In this document: piece after piece, positions 52,475 to 61,060 of the stretch | Numbering within the stretch: position 1 is the stretch's first letter | How the letters are laid out: the number at the start of each line of letters is the position of its first letter | Source of the DNA: Aurantimicrobium minutum | Lineage (GTDB): Bacteria > Actinomycetota > Actinomycetes > Actinomycetales > Microbacteriaceae | Reading direction: 5' to 3' | Length of the DNA: 64,000 bases | NCBI RefSeq assembly: GCF_029894165.1 | Contig: NZ_JARXXU010000001.1 | Location: 310,001-374,000, forward strand | Notes under the pieces: generated by a model | The model's input: only the letters and a program-made list of their open reading frames with translations | Databases searched by the model: none | Told to the model about the DNA's origin: nothing | Translations under genes and position numbers: made by a program

Positions 52475-53824
52475 TTAGCTCAGGTCAGGTGGTGGTGCAA
52501 TGACGTTGTCGTCGCCCGCAGATGCGGTGAGAGATCCTGTTCCCGCAAAATCAGCCAGCAGATCTAGTTCACCGCGAATGACGGTGGCAAGACGGCGAAT
52601 ACCAATCTTGATGTTCTCCGGTGTGGGGTAGGAGAAAGACAGACGAATGTTCTGTCGACCGCCCCCGTCTGAGAAGAACGCGGTACCGGGGGTGTAGGCC
52701 ACGAGTTCACTCACGGCACGGGGCAACATCGCCTTGGAATCAAGGTTTCCGGGCAACTCGCACCAGATGTAGAAGCCACCGGTCGGCACATTCCACGTCA
52801 AATCAGGCAGATATTCCTGCAACGCCTCGTTCATGGCGTCCCGACGCTCTTTATAGACACCACGGAAGGTCTCAATCTGGCCTTTCCAGTCTGCCTGGCT
52901 GAGGTATTCAGAAATAACCATCTGGCTGAAGGAGCTGGGGCACAAAATTGCTGCCTCTGCCGCGAGAACGAGCTTTTCACGGATAGCGTGGGGGGCTAGC
53001 GCCCAGCCCACGCGGAAACCGGGAGCGAGTGTCTTTGAGAACGAACCGAGATAAATCACACCGTCTTCGTCGAGTGAGCGAATGGCGGGAGGAACCTCTT
53101 CGTCGAAGGACAACAGCCCGTAGGGGTTGTCTTCCAGGATGAGAATGCCGTTACTTTGGCAGATTTCCAGGATTTCCGGACGACGCTCAGCGGAGAGCGT
53201 CACGCCTGCAGGGTTGTGGAAGTTCGGAATTGTGTAGAGGAACTTGATAGTGCGGCCAGACGCCTTCACCTCAGCGATTGCCTCACGGAGCTTTTCGGGA
53301 ACCAAACCCTTGTCATCCATGAGCACGTGCACCACATCAGCCTGGTAGCTGCGGAAGACACCAATGGCGCCCACATAGCTGGGGGCTTCGGCGAGGATCA
53401 CGTCACCAGGATTGATAAACAGTTTGGTCACGAGGTCCAGCGCCTGCTGGCTTCCAGTTGTCACGACGACGTCGTCGACCGAAGCAGAGATGCCTTCCAG
53501 CGCCATAATCTCAAGAATCTGCTCACGCAGGGCAGGAACACCCTGACCAGAGCCGTATTGCATAGCCATGGGACCGTTGTCCTTCATGACCTTCTCGAGC
53601 GCACCATTGACTAACGACTCAGGCAGCGCCCGGACGTAGGGCATTCCGCCGGCGAGAGAAACTACTTCGGGGCGAGAGGCAACGGCAAACAACGCTCGCA
53701 CTTCGGAGGCGCTGAGCCCCGCGGAACGGCTTGCGTAGTGATTGAACCAAGGGTCAAGGTTGGTACCTTGCCCGGTTTCGTTGTTCTCGGCCACAGAACA
53801 ATCGTAGTTGGCAATGCGAAGCAT
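52475..53824 (-). CDS. PLP-dependent aminotransferase (class I, MocR/2-aminoadipate-like, without HTH)
   Basis: A 449-residue fold-type I enzyme. It has SLAGGMPYVRALPES, a QYGSGQGVPALREQI segment, NFHNPAGVTLS, and the PLP Lys in YLGSFSKTLAPGFRVGW. The pattern is that of the aminoadipate/valine-pyruvate group related to MocR regulators but lacking the N-terminal HTH. Substrate is not determinable. The start may be the ATG at 53824 or a GTG ten codons later. Conserved near parAB and trxAB in related genomes. Confidence 0.88.
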   Translation of the reverse strand: MLRIANYDCSVAENNETGQGTNLDPWFNHYASRSAGLSASEVRALFAVASRPEVVSLAGGMPYVRALPESLVNGALEKVMKDNGPMAMQYGSGQGVPALREQILEIMALEGISASVDDVVVTTGSQQALDLVTKLFINPGDVILAEAPSYVGAIGVFRSYQADVVHVLMDDKGLVPEKLREAIAEVKASGRTIKFLYTIPNFHNPAGVTLSAERRPEILEICQSNGILILEDNPYGLLSFDEEVPPAIRSLDEDGVIYLGSFSKTLAPGFRVGWALAPHAIREKLVLAAEAAILCPSSFSQMVISEYLSQADWKGQIETFRGVYKERRDAMNEALQEYLPDLTWNVPTGGFYIWCELPGNLDSKAMLPRAVSELVAYTPGTAFFSDGGGRQNIRLSFSYPTPENIKIGIRRLATVIRGELDLLADFAGTGSLTASAGDDNVIAPPPDLS

Positions 53825-53829
53825 TAAAT

Positions 53830-53865
53830 AACGAGGGCCACCTAATTGAACAGGCGGCCCTCGTT
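53830..53865 (-). terminator. terminator after trxA
   Basis: AACGAGGGCC / GGCCCTCGTT is a perfect 10-bp stem with a 16-nt loop, 13 bp beyond the trxA stop. It is followed by ATTTAATGC on the minus strand. Confidence 0.7.
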
Positions 53866-53877
53866 GTGTGCTCTCAG

Positions 53878-54204
53878 TTAGCCGATGAAGTCAGCCAGGT
53901 CATGCTCGAGAGCTGGCTTGGGCTTGGCACCAATGATGGTCTTTGCGACCTCACCGTTGACGAAAACCTTCATGGCAGGGATTGAGGTGATCTGGTACTG
54001 CATGGCGGTCTGCGGGTTTTCATCCACGTTGAGCTTGACGATTTCAAGCTTGTCGCCGTGCTCTTCACGGATCTGGTCCAAGATGGGCCCCACAGCGCGG
54101 CAAGGACCGCACCATTCTGCCCAGAAATCAACGAGAACGGGCTTGTTGCTCTTGAGTACGTCAGCGTCAAAGCTGGCGTCAGTTACTGCGGGTGCTGCAG
54201 ACAT
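53878..54204 (-). CDS. trxA: thioredoxin
   Basis: A 108-residue thioredoxin with the active site WAEWCGPCRAVGP near 28-40, the cis-Pro in ITSIPAMKVF, and the usual length. It reduces protein disulfides using electrons from TrxB, encoded 21 bp upstream on the same strand. Confidence 0.97.
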   Translation of the reverse strand: MSAAPAVTDASFDADVLKSNKPVLVDFWAEWCGPCRAVGPILDQIREEHGDKLEIVKLNVDENPQTAMQYQITSIPAMKVFVNGEVAKTIIGAKPKPALEHDLADFIG

Positions 54205-54225
54205 GATGTCTCCTTCGAGTGGAAC

Positions 54226-55179
54226 TTAGTTGTTTTCAGCCTGCGCGAGAACCTCGGCAGGAAGTGATTGGAGGTAGTGCTCTGCATCCAGTGCAGCCAC
54301 TGTACCGCTGGCAGCAGCGGTAATGGCCTGACGGTAGGTGGGGTCCACCACGTCACCGGCTGCAAAGACACCGGTGAGGTTGGTCTTGGAAGTGCGACCC
54401 TTGACGGCCACGGTTCCCTCGGGTGCTAAGTCCAACTGCCCGTGGATCAGCTGGGTGCGGGGGTCATTACCAATGGCAATGAACAATCCTTGGAGTTCAA
54501 CATCGATTGTGTCGCCGGTGACCGTGTTCTTCAGAGTCACCCCTGTGAGAGATTCGTCACCCAGCAAAGAATCGATGGTTGAGTTCCACAGGAATTCAAT
54601 TTTGGGGTTTGCCAGGGCGCGATCCTGCATGATTTTTGAGGCACGGAGCGTCTCAGAGCGGTGAATGACATAGACCTTGTCCGCAAAGCGGGTGAGGAAG
54701 TTGGCTTCTTCCATGGCCGAATCGCCACCCCCGACGATCGCGACCGTCTTCTGTCGGAAGAAGAAGCCGTCGCAGGTTGCACACCACGAAACACCGTGAC
54801 CGGACAGGCGGTCCTCGTCGGCAAGGCCGAGCTTTCGGTTAGCCGACCCGGTTGCGAAGATCACCGTGAGTGCTTCGAAGGTTTGACCGCCACCGGTCAC
54901 GACGCGCTTGACGTCTCCGGTGAGCTCAACACTGACAACGTCATCTAAGAGGACTTCCGCCCCAAACTTTTCAGCCTGTTCCTGCATTTTCATCATGAGG
55001 TCAGGACCCATGACGCCTTCAGGGAAGCCGGGGAAATTCTCTACCTCTGTGGTGTTCATCAGCTCGCCACCAGCTTCAACGGAGCTGGCAATAACGAGGG
55101 GCTTGAAGTTCGCGCGTGCAGCGTAGATCGCAGCGGTATACCCGGCGGGACCTGAACCGATGATGATGACTTGACGCAC
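54226..55179 (-). CDS. trxB: thioredoxin reductase
   Basis: A 317-residue flavoprotein from a GTG start at 55177-55179 with GGAG upstream. The FAD motif IIGSGPAGYTAAIYA opens the protein. The redox pair is in SWCATCDGFFF near 139, and the NADPH motif is VGGGDSAMEEA. GVFAAGDV is near the end. It transfers electrons from NADPH to TrxA. Confidence 0.96.
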   Translation of the reverse strand: MRQVIIIGSGPAGYTAAIYAARANFKPLVIASSVEAGGELMNTTEVENFPGFPEGVMGPDLMMKMQEQAEKFGAEVLLDDVVSVELTGDVKRVVTGGGQTFEALTVIFATGSANRKLGLADEDRLSGHGVSWCATCDGFFFRQKTVAIVGGGDSAMEEANFLTRFADKVYVIHRSETLRASKIMQDRALANPKIEFLWNSTIDSLLGDESLTGVTLKNTVTGDTIDVELQGLFIAIGNDPRTQLIHGQLDLAPEGTVAVKGRTSKTNLTGVFAAGDVVDPTYRQAITAAASGTVAALDAEHYLQSLPAEVLAQAENN

Positions 55180-55303
55180 GAAATGCTCCTCACACAGAAG
55201 AAAACGCCCCATATCCACGGGACACAAGAGTAAACCCAGTCTACCGGCTGGTTATTCCCGAAAAAGCTTGAGACAACCGGTTCTTCAGTGAAATACGGGT
55301 GAA

Positions 55304-57301
55304 TTATTCAGCTGATGATGCAGCTTCAGAACGGCGTCGACGCACTGTGCGAATCACACCAGCGGTGATGAGCCCAGCAAAGGCCAATCCGAGAGCCGCC
55401 AGGCCCCAGGTTTCCCAGTCCGCACGCACATTGATCGGAATCACCGCGGGCTGGCCAATGACAACGCCGCTGGTGGAGGAGAGTGTCACCGTCAAGCTGA
55501 CACTGCCGTTTCCCACCTGCGCCTTGACCGGTATCCGGGCCTTGGCTTGGGATTCGGGCTGAATAGTGATGGTTTCGCCGCCATCTACGAGCAAACGACC
55601 GTTACTGGGATCTGCAGTGACCACCACGGTGACCGGCTGCGTGAGGGCATTACGCACCGAGATGGGGATGTTGGCCTGCCCACCCACCATGTTGACGGTG
55701 CTGCTGGTGGATACCGCAACCGAATTGAGCAACGCTGTGGTGTTTCGGAGGTTCTCATTAACTGCTTCTGACCAGGACTTTTCTCCAAGCCAGCCAACAG
55801 AAAGTACAGCAGCAAGCTGACGTGCAGCAGGACGTGTGATGAGCGCGGGATTTTCAGCAATGGTGGAAAAGTCCGCCACAGCCTGGTTTCGTGTCAATAG
55901 CCCCTGAATGGTAGTGATTCGTGTGCTGGACTCGGCAGAGTCTGAAAGAGAAAGTCCTGTTGAAGCGGAAGAAAGCGCAGTGGACAATGATCCTGAACCG
56001 ACCCACGGGAGTGCTGAAAACGCCGTCAGCGTCAGTTTCTGTTTGCCAAGCGCAGTGAGGGAGGTTTGGTCACGCGCCAATTCGGCAAACATGCGTCCAG
56101 ACGTGCTGCTGTCGAGGAGTCCTGCTGCGGCGTATGCACCCGCGCGCGGGAGGTCACCACGAGAAAGAGCAGAACTCAGGCCAGTAGTCGTGACGGCTAC
56201 AGAACTTCCGGCCAGTGTTCCGGAGCTCGGAGATTCACCGGCACTGGTGAGGTTATTGGAAGACAGAATGAGCGAGGTCAGCCCGTTGTTAGTAAAAACG
56301 GGCAGGTCTGAGCCGATGACACTGTGTGCAGCAGGCCAACCCAGGTTTGTGAGTTGTACGTCAAACCGGGGGAGGACATCTTTCGCCGGAGCAGGAGTCT
56401 CTGTCGGAGCAGGAGTTGCCGTAGTTGCAGGATCAACGGGTTCTGCCTGGATGACATCCGAGGTGTCCGGGGCAATTAGTGTGGTGGCACCGGCTTGCGC
56501 CTGGGCAGAAATATCGGCATCTGCATAGGAAAGCAGGAAGGTTTCCACGGGAAGGCCCGCGAGATCAGCCAGCCAAGACTTCGCCGACGCGGGAGCGTCA
56601 GCACCGAGTACCTCCAGTGACACCAGAATTCGAGGATCCACACCGAGCGCCACACTGTGGCCACGAACCATCTCGAGCTGGCGGGTGAGAACCCCGTCAG
56701 GCCCCGTGAACGTTGTGAGCTCATCAGCCGTGTAGAGACCGGACGCACTGGGCTCGGCAATAATGCTCATCACACCAGAAAACGCTGTTTTTCCAGGTGC
56801 TTCCGTGGGTGTCCAGACAAAGATGCTGCGAGCGCTCGCGCTCGCTGGCTCTGCCTCGTAATTCACCGCGAGACCGCGCGGACCCCACGCAGCACCGAAT
56901 CGACCGAGGGACAGGGGCAGTTCTTGAACGACCGAGACAGACTTTCCAGCCGCCACGGCAGGAATCTCCACGGTACTGAGGAATCGACCGGGGGTGGCGG
57001 TGCCATCGCTGGCGGCAAGCCAAGAATCGAGTTCGCTCACTTGGGAAATGACATCTGAGGGAGCAGTAACAACCGCTTCGCCCGCAGGAAGGTCGTCGGT
57101 GCTCTTGTTATTGACCGTGATGGTCACCGAGAGTGCATCGTTTGGCCCTGCACTGACAGTGCTCGGAACCAAGCTCACGCTGACCTCGTCTGCTGCGTGG
57201 GCAACAGGGGAAGAAACGCTCAGAAATCCGGCGATGACCAGCAGCGTGGTGAGGAACACCACAGGCGCAGTCAGCGCGCGACGAATTTCGGCGGAGAGCA
57301 T
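55304..57301 (-). CDS. DUF6049 secreted/membrane protein
   Basis: A 665-residue protein with an N-terminal signal peptide (cut after AHA, about residue 36), a large extracytoplasmic region rich in beta structure and Ser/Thr, and a C-terminal membrane helix (about 633-655) with a basic RTVRRRRSE tail. This matches DUF6049, which normally lies between the CCA-adding enzyme and murJ in actinobacteria. Here murJ is absent and trxB follows after a 124-bp gap. A cell-wall role is inferred from context. Confidence 0.85.
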   Translation of the reverse strand: MLSAEIRRALTAPVVFLTTLLVIAGFLSVSSPVAHAADEVSVSLVPSTVSAGPNDALSVTITVNNKSTDDLPAGEAVVTAPSDVISQVSELDSWLAASDGTATPGRFLSTVEIPAVAAGKSVSVVQELPLSLGRFGAAWGPRGLAVNYEAEPASASARSIFVWTPTEAPGKTAFSGVMSIIAEPSASGLYTADELTTFTGPDGVLTRQLEMVRGHSVALGVDPRILVSLEVLGADAPASAKSWLADLAGLPVETFLLSYADADISAQAQAGATTLIAPDTSDVIQAEPVDPATTATPAPTETPAPAKDVLPRFDVQLTNLGWPAAHSVIGSDLPVFTNNGLTSLILSSNNLTSAGESPSSGTLAGSSVAVTTTGLSSALSRGDLPRAGAYAAAGLLDSSTSGRMFAELARDQTSLTALGKQKLTLTAFSALPWVGSGSLSTALSSASTGLSLSDSAESSTRITTIQGLLTRNQAVADFSTIAENPALITRPAARQLAAVLSVGWLGEKSWSEAVNENLRNTTALLNSVAVSTSSTVNMVGGQANIPISVRNALTQPVTVVVTADPSNGRLLVDGGETITIQPESQAKARIPVKAQVGNGSVSLTVTLSSTSGVVIGQPAVIPINVRADWETWGLAALGLAFAGLITAGVIRTVRRRRSEAASSAE

Positions 57302-57362
57302 CCTGTCATTCTAGGCGTCGCGACCTGAGAACTCCTGTGTGCTCCCCGTAGAATGGCGGCAA

Positions 57363-58787
57363 ATGCACAGCGTCGCCTCAGCTATCGAATCAATTACTCG
57401 TTTGAGTACCTCGCCCAGCGTCTCCCGCTTGGCGAAGGCCTTTGCGGACGCTGGATACGAACTGGCTCTCGTCGGTGGCCCGGTTCGTGACGCGTTCTTG
57501 GGCCATGACGTGCACGACTTGGACTTCACCACCAATGCACGCCCCGATGACATCATTCGAATTGTGGAACCCATCTCCGAAGCTCACTGGGATATTGGCC
57601 GTGATTTTGGCACGATTGGTGCACAGATTGCGGGCGAAAAGGTTGAGATCACGACCTACCGGGCTGATCAATACGACGGCAAAACCCGCAAGCCTGAGGT
57701 TGCGTTTGGCGAGAGCCTCGATGAGGACCTGATTCGCCGCGACTTCCGCGTGAACGCCATGGCGGTCCGTCTACCGGAACTGGTTCTGGTTGACCCTTCA
57801 GGCGGCGTCGAAGACCTCATGGCGGGTGTGCTCCGCGCACCGAAGTCGGCAGAAGTCTCCTTCAACGAAGACCCTCTGCGCATGATGCGCGCGGCGCGCT
57901 TTGCCTCCCAGCTCGGCTTCCACCTGGATGAGGAAACCGAGTGGGCCATGACGGAACTGGCTCCCGCGATCGAGAAGATCTCAGCCGAGCGCGTGAACGA
58001 GGAGCTGTGTAAGTTACTGCTCACGGACAAGCCCCGGGCGGGTATTGAACTGCTCGTGCGCACCGGGATTGCTGAAATTGTGTTGCCTGAAATTCCCGCA
58101 CTACGCCTCGAGGTCGATGAGCACCACCACCACAAGGACGTCTACGAGCACAGCCTGACGGTGTTGGAACAAGCCATTGATTTGGAGCGGGAACGCCACC
58201 CCGGCGAACCCGCCGACCTCACCCTGAGGTTAGCTGCCCTCATGCATGACATTGGGAAGCCCGCCACCCGCCATCTGGAATCTGGCGGTGCCGTGAGCTT
58301 CCATCACCACGATCTCGTGGGAGCCAAGCTAGCGGTCAAGCGCATGAAGTCGCTGCGCTTCGATAAGGAAACCACGCAGAACGTGGCGCGATTAATCGAG
58401 CTTCATCTGCGCTTCTTTGGGTACTCCGATGCTGCCTGGAGCGATTCTGCCGTGCGTCGCTATGCCCGCGACGCCGGGGATCTGCTCGAACGTCTACACA
58501 TTCTGACCCGCGCTGACGTCACCACCCGCAACAAGCGCAAGGCCGACCGCCTCGCTTTTGCCTATGACGATCTGGAAGACCGCATCACGGAACTCTCAAA
58601 AGCCGAGGAGATGGCCGCCGTACGCCCAGACCTCAACGGCGAAGAGATCATGGCAATCCTGGGTATCCCCGCTGGCCGTGACGTCGGTGAGGCATATAAC
58701 TATCTCCTCAACGTCCGTTTGGACGAGGGCCCTATTGGGGCTGAGCTGGCCGGCGAACGTCTGCTCGCGTGGTGGGCAAACCGCTAG
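57363..58787 (+). CDS. cca: CCA tRNA nucleotidyltransferase
   Basis: A 474-residue protein. The polymerase core has ELALVGGPVRDAFLG and the metal-binding HDLDFTT (DxD), then RRDFRVNAMAV and RAARFASQLGF. A C-terminal HD domain shows LAALMHDIGKP and HHHDLVGAKLA. It adds or repairs the tRNA CCA end; none of the three tRNAs here encodes CCA. It starts at the ATG at 57363; an in-frame GTG lies 8 codons upstream. Confidence 0.95.
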   Translation: MHSVASAIESITRLSTSPSVSRLAKAFADAGYELALVGGPVRDAFLGHDVHDLDFTTNARPDDIIRIVEPISEAHWDIGRDFGTIGAQIAGEKVEITTYRADQYDGKTRKPEVAFGESLDEDLIRRDFRVNAMAVRLPELVLVDPSGGVEDLMAGVLRAPKSAEVSFNEDPLRMMRAARFASQLGFHLDEETEWAMTELAPAIEKISAERVNEELCKLLLTDKPRAGIELLVRTGIAEIVLPEIPALRLEVDEHHHHKDVYEHSLTVLEQAIDLERERHPGEPADLTLRLAALMHDIGKPATRHLESGGAVSFHHHDLVGAKLAVKRMKSLRFDKETTQNVARLIELHLRFFGYSDAAWSDSAVRRYARDAGDLLERLHILTRADVTTRNKRKADRLAFAYDDLEDRITELSKAEEMAAVRPDLNGEEIMAILGIPAGRDVGEAYNYLLNVRLDEGPIGAELAGERLLAWWANR

Positions 58788-58815
58788 TTCATGCGGATGC
58801 AGGCCGACGGCGACT

Positions 58816-58844
58816 TTGCGTGCAGGTCCGAGTCGGTCTAGACT
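58816..58844 (+). promoter_or_regulatory. rpsF: rpsF operon promoter candidate
   Basis: TTGCGT (58816-58821) and TAGACT (58839-58844) are 17 bp apart. This would give a leader of about 105 nt before rpsF. Confidence 0.45.
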
Positions 58845-58862
58845 GAGGAAGTTGTCTGTGCG

Positions 58863-58951
58863 CCGGAAATATCCGGCCTCCGCAGATGGCACATGCACAA
58901 CCCTCCTGATACAGACCGTCTGTATCCGTTTTAGTCCGAAGGAGGTGGGTT
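58863..58951 (+). promoter_or_regulatory. rpsF leader with possible ribosome-binding-site switch
   Basis: Three elements are visible. CCGG...CCGG forms a small hairpin at 58863-58876. CCTCCT at 58902-58907 can pair with the Shine-Dalgarno AGGAGG at 58940-58945. GATACAGA (58908-58915) and TCTGTATC (58919-58926) form a perfect hairpin with a CCG loop, stacked directly on the anti-Shine-Dalgarno strand. S6-S18 autoregulation through rpsF leaders is known in other bacteria, so this may be such an element. Confidence 0.45.
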
Positions 58952-58955
58952 AGTC

Positions 58956-59333
58956 ATGCATCAGTACGAGTTGATGGTCATCCTCGATCCAGAGATCGAT
59001 GAGCGCACCGTAGCTCCCAGCCTTGACAAGTTCCTCAACGTCATTCGTAACGATGGTGGAACCATCGAGAACGTTGACATCTGGGGTAAGCGTCGTTTGG
59101 CTTACGAGATCAACAAGAAGGCCGAAGGCATTTATGCCGTCGTGAACTTCACGTCTAGCGCCGACGCAACTGTCGAGCTCGACCGCCAGCTGAAGCTTTC
59201 CGAAGCTGTCATGCGCACCAAGGTTCTGCGTGCAGAAGAAGCCATCGCGATGGTTGCCGCTGCTGCAAAGCTCGCTGACGAGAAGGCTGCCCGCAAGGCT
59301 GCCGCTCCCGCCAAGGCTTCGAAGGACGCGTAA
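58956..59333 (+). CDS. rpsF: 30S ribosomal protein S6
   Basis: A 125-residue protein, [19 protein letters not shown] at the N-terminus and [20 protein letters not shown] in the middle, matching S6. An Ala/Lys-rich C-terminal extension follows, common in actinobacteria. AGGAGG lies 10 bases before the ATG. First gene of rpsF-ssb-rpsR-rplI. Confidence 0.96.
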   Translation: MHQYELMVILDPEIDERTVAPSLDKFLNVIRNDGGTIENVDIWGKRRLAYEINKKAEGIYAVVNFTSSADATVELDRQLKLSEAVMRTKVLRAEEAIAMVAAAAKLADEKAARKAAAPAKASKDA

Positions 59334-59338
59334 GTAAC

Positions 59339-59818
59339 ATGGCCGGCGAAACCGTCATCACCGTTGTGGGAAACCTCACGAGTGACCCCGAACTGCGCTA
59401 CACGCAGAACGGACTCGCAGTCGCCAACTTCACCATTGCCTCCACTCCGCGCAATTTCGATCGCGCATCAAGCGAGTGGAAAGATGGCGAGGCTCTCTTC
59501 CTTCGTGCCAGCGTCTGGCGCGAGTTTGCCGAGCACGTCGCAGGCAGCCTGACTAAGGGCTCCCGTGTCATCGCTACCGGTCGACTCAAGCAACGTTCGT
59601 ACGAGACCAAGGAAGGCGAGAAGCGAACCACGATCGAACTTGAAGTAGACGAGATCGGTCCCTCGCTTCGTTACGCCACGGCAACTGTAAGTCGCGCGGC
59701 ATCCTCGGGTCGCCCCGGAGTCCCTGCTGGAAATGACGAACCGTGGGGTTCGCCAACTGCTCCAGCTGCAGACCCCTGGAACACCCCCGGTGTCCCCGCA
59801 GACGATACGCCGTTCTAA
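59339..59818 (+). CDS. ssb: single-stranded DNA-binding protein
   Basis: A 159-residue protein. The OB-fold occupies about 1-110 ([27 protein letters not shown] in its first 27 residues, the most diagnostic being [15 protein letters not shown]). A Gly/Pro-rich linker follows, and the acidic tip ends DDTPF, which recruits partner proteins. It binds ssDNA in replication and repair. Five bases separate it from rpsF. Confidence 0.96.
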   Translation: MAGETVITVVGNLTSDPELRYTQNGLAVANFTIASTPRNFDRASSEWKDGEALFLRASVWREFAEHVAGSLTKGSRVIATGRLKQRSYETKEGEKRTTIELEVDEIGPSLRYATATVSRAASSGRPGVPAGNDEPWGSPTAPAADPWNTPGVPADDTPF

Positions 59819-59873
59819 ACACTCCGGTTCAGCACGAGTTGAACCCCCAAACATTTACGAAAGTTAGGTAATC

Positions 59874-60137
59874 ATGGCTGGAAAAGCTAGCGGCGGAGCC
59901 CGCAAGCCACTCCGCGGTGGCAAGGGCGCTAAGGCTCTCGCACCTGCGAAGGCTATCCGCGTTGGTGTGATCGACTACAAGGACGTCGCCACTCTTCGCA
60001 AGTTCGTTTCTGAGCGTGGCAAGATCCGCGCTCGCCGTATCACCGGTGTTTCCGTCCAGGAACAGCGCCTCATCGCCAAGGCAGTTAAGAATGCACGCGA
60101 GATGGCTCTTCTCCCCTACGCTGGCGCTGGCCGCTAA
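59874..60137 (+). CDS. rpsR: 30S ribosomal protein S18
   Basis: An 87-residue basic protein with [18 protein letters not shown] and [22 protein letters not shown], matching S18. No zinc-binding Cys motif is present, the C-minus form. It lies between ssb and rplI. Confidence 0.96.
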   Translation: MAGKASGGARKPLRGGKGAKALAPAKAIRVGVIDYKDVATLRKFVSERGKIRARRITGVSVQEQRLIAKAVKNAREMALLPYAGAGR

Positions 60138-60149
60138 GGAGAGTAGAAC

Positions 60150-60602
60150 ATGTCTAAGTTGATTCTTACGAATGAAGTCTCCGGCGTTGGTTCGGCAGGC
60201 GATGTTGTCGAGGTAAAGAACGGCTACGCCCGTAACTACCTCATTCCTCAGGGCCTTGCTGTTGCATGGTCTCGTGGTGGCGAGAAGCAGGTTGAGCAGA
60301 TTCGTGCTGCTCGCACCGCTCGCGAACTCGCAACTCTTGAAGAGGCACAGGCCCTCAAGGCCAAGATCGAAGGCACCAAGGTCAAGCTTGCTGTCAAGGT
60401 CGGCCAGGATGGTCGTCTCTTCGGTTCGGTCAAGACCGATCACATTGCCGCAGCAGTCGAGAGTGCCGGTATCGGCGCCATCGACAAGCGCAAGATCGAG
60501 ATCGCAACCCCCATCAAGTTCACTGGTGAGCACGAAGCAACCGTTCGTCTGCGTGACGACATTGTTGCAACCATCACCCTTCAGGTTGTTGCTGCAAAGT
60601 AA
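60150..60602 (+). CDS. rplI: 50S ribosomal protein L9
   Basis: A 150-residue protein. The N-terminal domain has [30 protein letters not shown], diagnostic in [18 protein letters not shown] long central helix and a C-terminal domain follow. It ends the ribosomal operon and is followed by a strong terminator. Confidence 0.96.
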   Translation: MSKLILTNEVSGVGSAGDVVEVKNGYARNYLIPQGLAVAWSRGGEKQVEQIRAARTARELATLEEAQALKAKIEGTKVKLAVKVGQDGRLFGSVKTDHIAAAVESAGIGAIDKRKIEIATPIKFTGEHEATVRLRDDIVATITLQVVAAK

Positions 60603-60614
60603 TTTCTGAACTTT

Positions 60615-60654
60615 ACTCAGGGCGGGAGCGCAATGCTCCCGCCCTGAGTGTTTT
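60615..60654 (+). terminator. strong intrinsic terminator after rplI
   Basis: ACTCAGGGCGGGAGC and GCTCCCGCCCTGAGT form a perfect 15-bp stem with a short loop, followed by GTTTT. It lies 12 bp after the rplI stop. Confidence 0.9.
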
Positions 60655-60682
60655 AACCTTCAGAAAAGCATCTGGTAGCTAG

Positions 60683-60727
60683 CCCCCTTAAACCCCATAT
60701 GGGGTACATAGCAAGGGGGTTAAGGGG
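60683..60727 (+). other. competing inverted repeats upstream of dnaB
   Basis: CCCCTTAA (60684-60691) plus CCCC (60693-60696) can pair with GGGGTTAAGGGG (60716-60727). The same CCCC can instead pair with GGGG at 60701-60704 in the palindrome ACCCCATATGGGGT (60692-60705). TCAATTTT follows. The two folds are mutually exclusive. A second terminator is the simple alternative. Confidence 0.45.
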
Positions 60728-60921
60728 TCAATTTTGTGCACAGAGGCATGAATTTTCCCCAAGCTTAAACACATGCTTGAAGGAAGTTAATGTTCACACC
60801 CGTTGAAAACTAAAAGCCCAGTTCAGAGCATATATATTAGGTAAACATATTTTGTTTTCCACAGGTTTCTCCCCAACTTATGAACAGACCGCACGGCGTT
60901 TCACAGGTTTCATGCACAGAG

Positions 60922-60930
60922 TTATCCACA
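60922..60930 (+). promoter_or_regulatory. perfect DnaA box upstream of dnaB
   Basis: TTATCCACA, 131 bp before the dnaB start, in an AT-rich setting. A related TTTTCCACA lies at 60855-60863. Confidence 0.65.
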
Positions 60931-61060
60931 GCTCTATTTGGTGGACGTAGACCGACTTCCTAATGTGGTGATACACCTCTCAATAGGTCTGTATCAGGCC
61001 ATTGTCAGGGGCAGGGTGAATACTCCATAACACCCCCACAATTTTGAACTGGAAGGACCT

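Larger units (their letters stand above)
60603..61060. other. 458-bp rplI-dnaB intergenic region with structured RNA and DnaA box
   Basis: No credible gene is seen. From left to right it holds the rplI terminator; a GC-rich element at 60683-60727 with competing stems; an AT-rich stretch (CATATATATTAGG and neighbours, about 60825-60855); TTTTCCACA at 60855-60863; and a perfect DnaA box TTATCCACA at 60922-60930. GGAAGGA precedes the dnaB GTG. It probably contains the dnaB promoter and regulatory sites. Confidence 0.6.
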
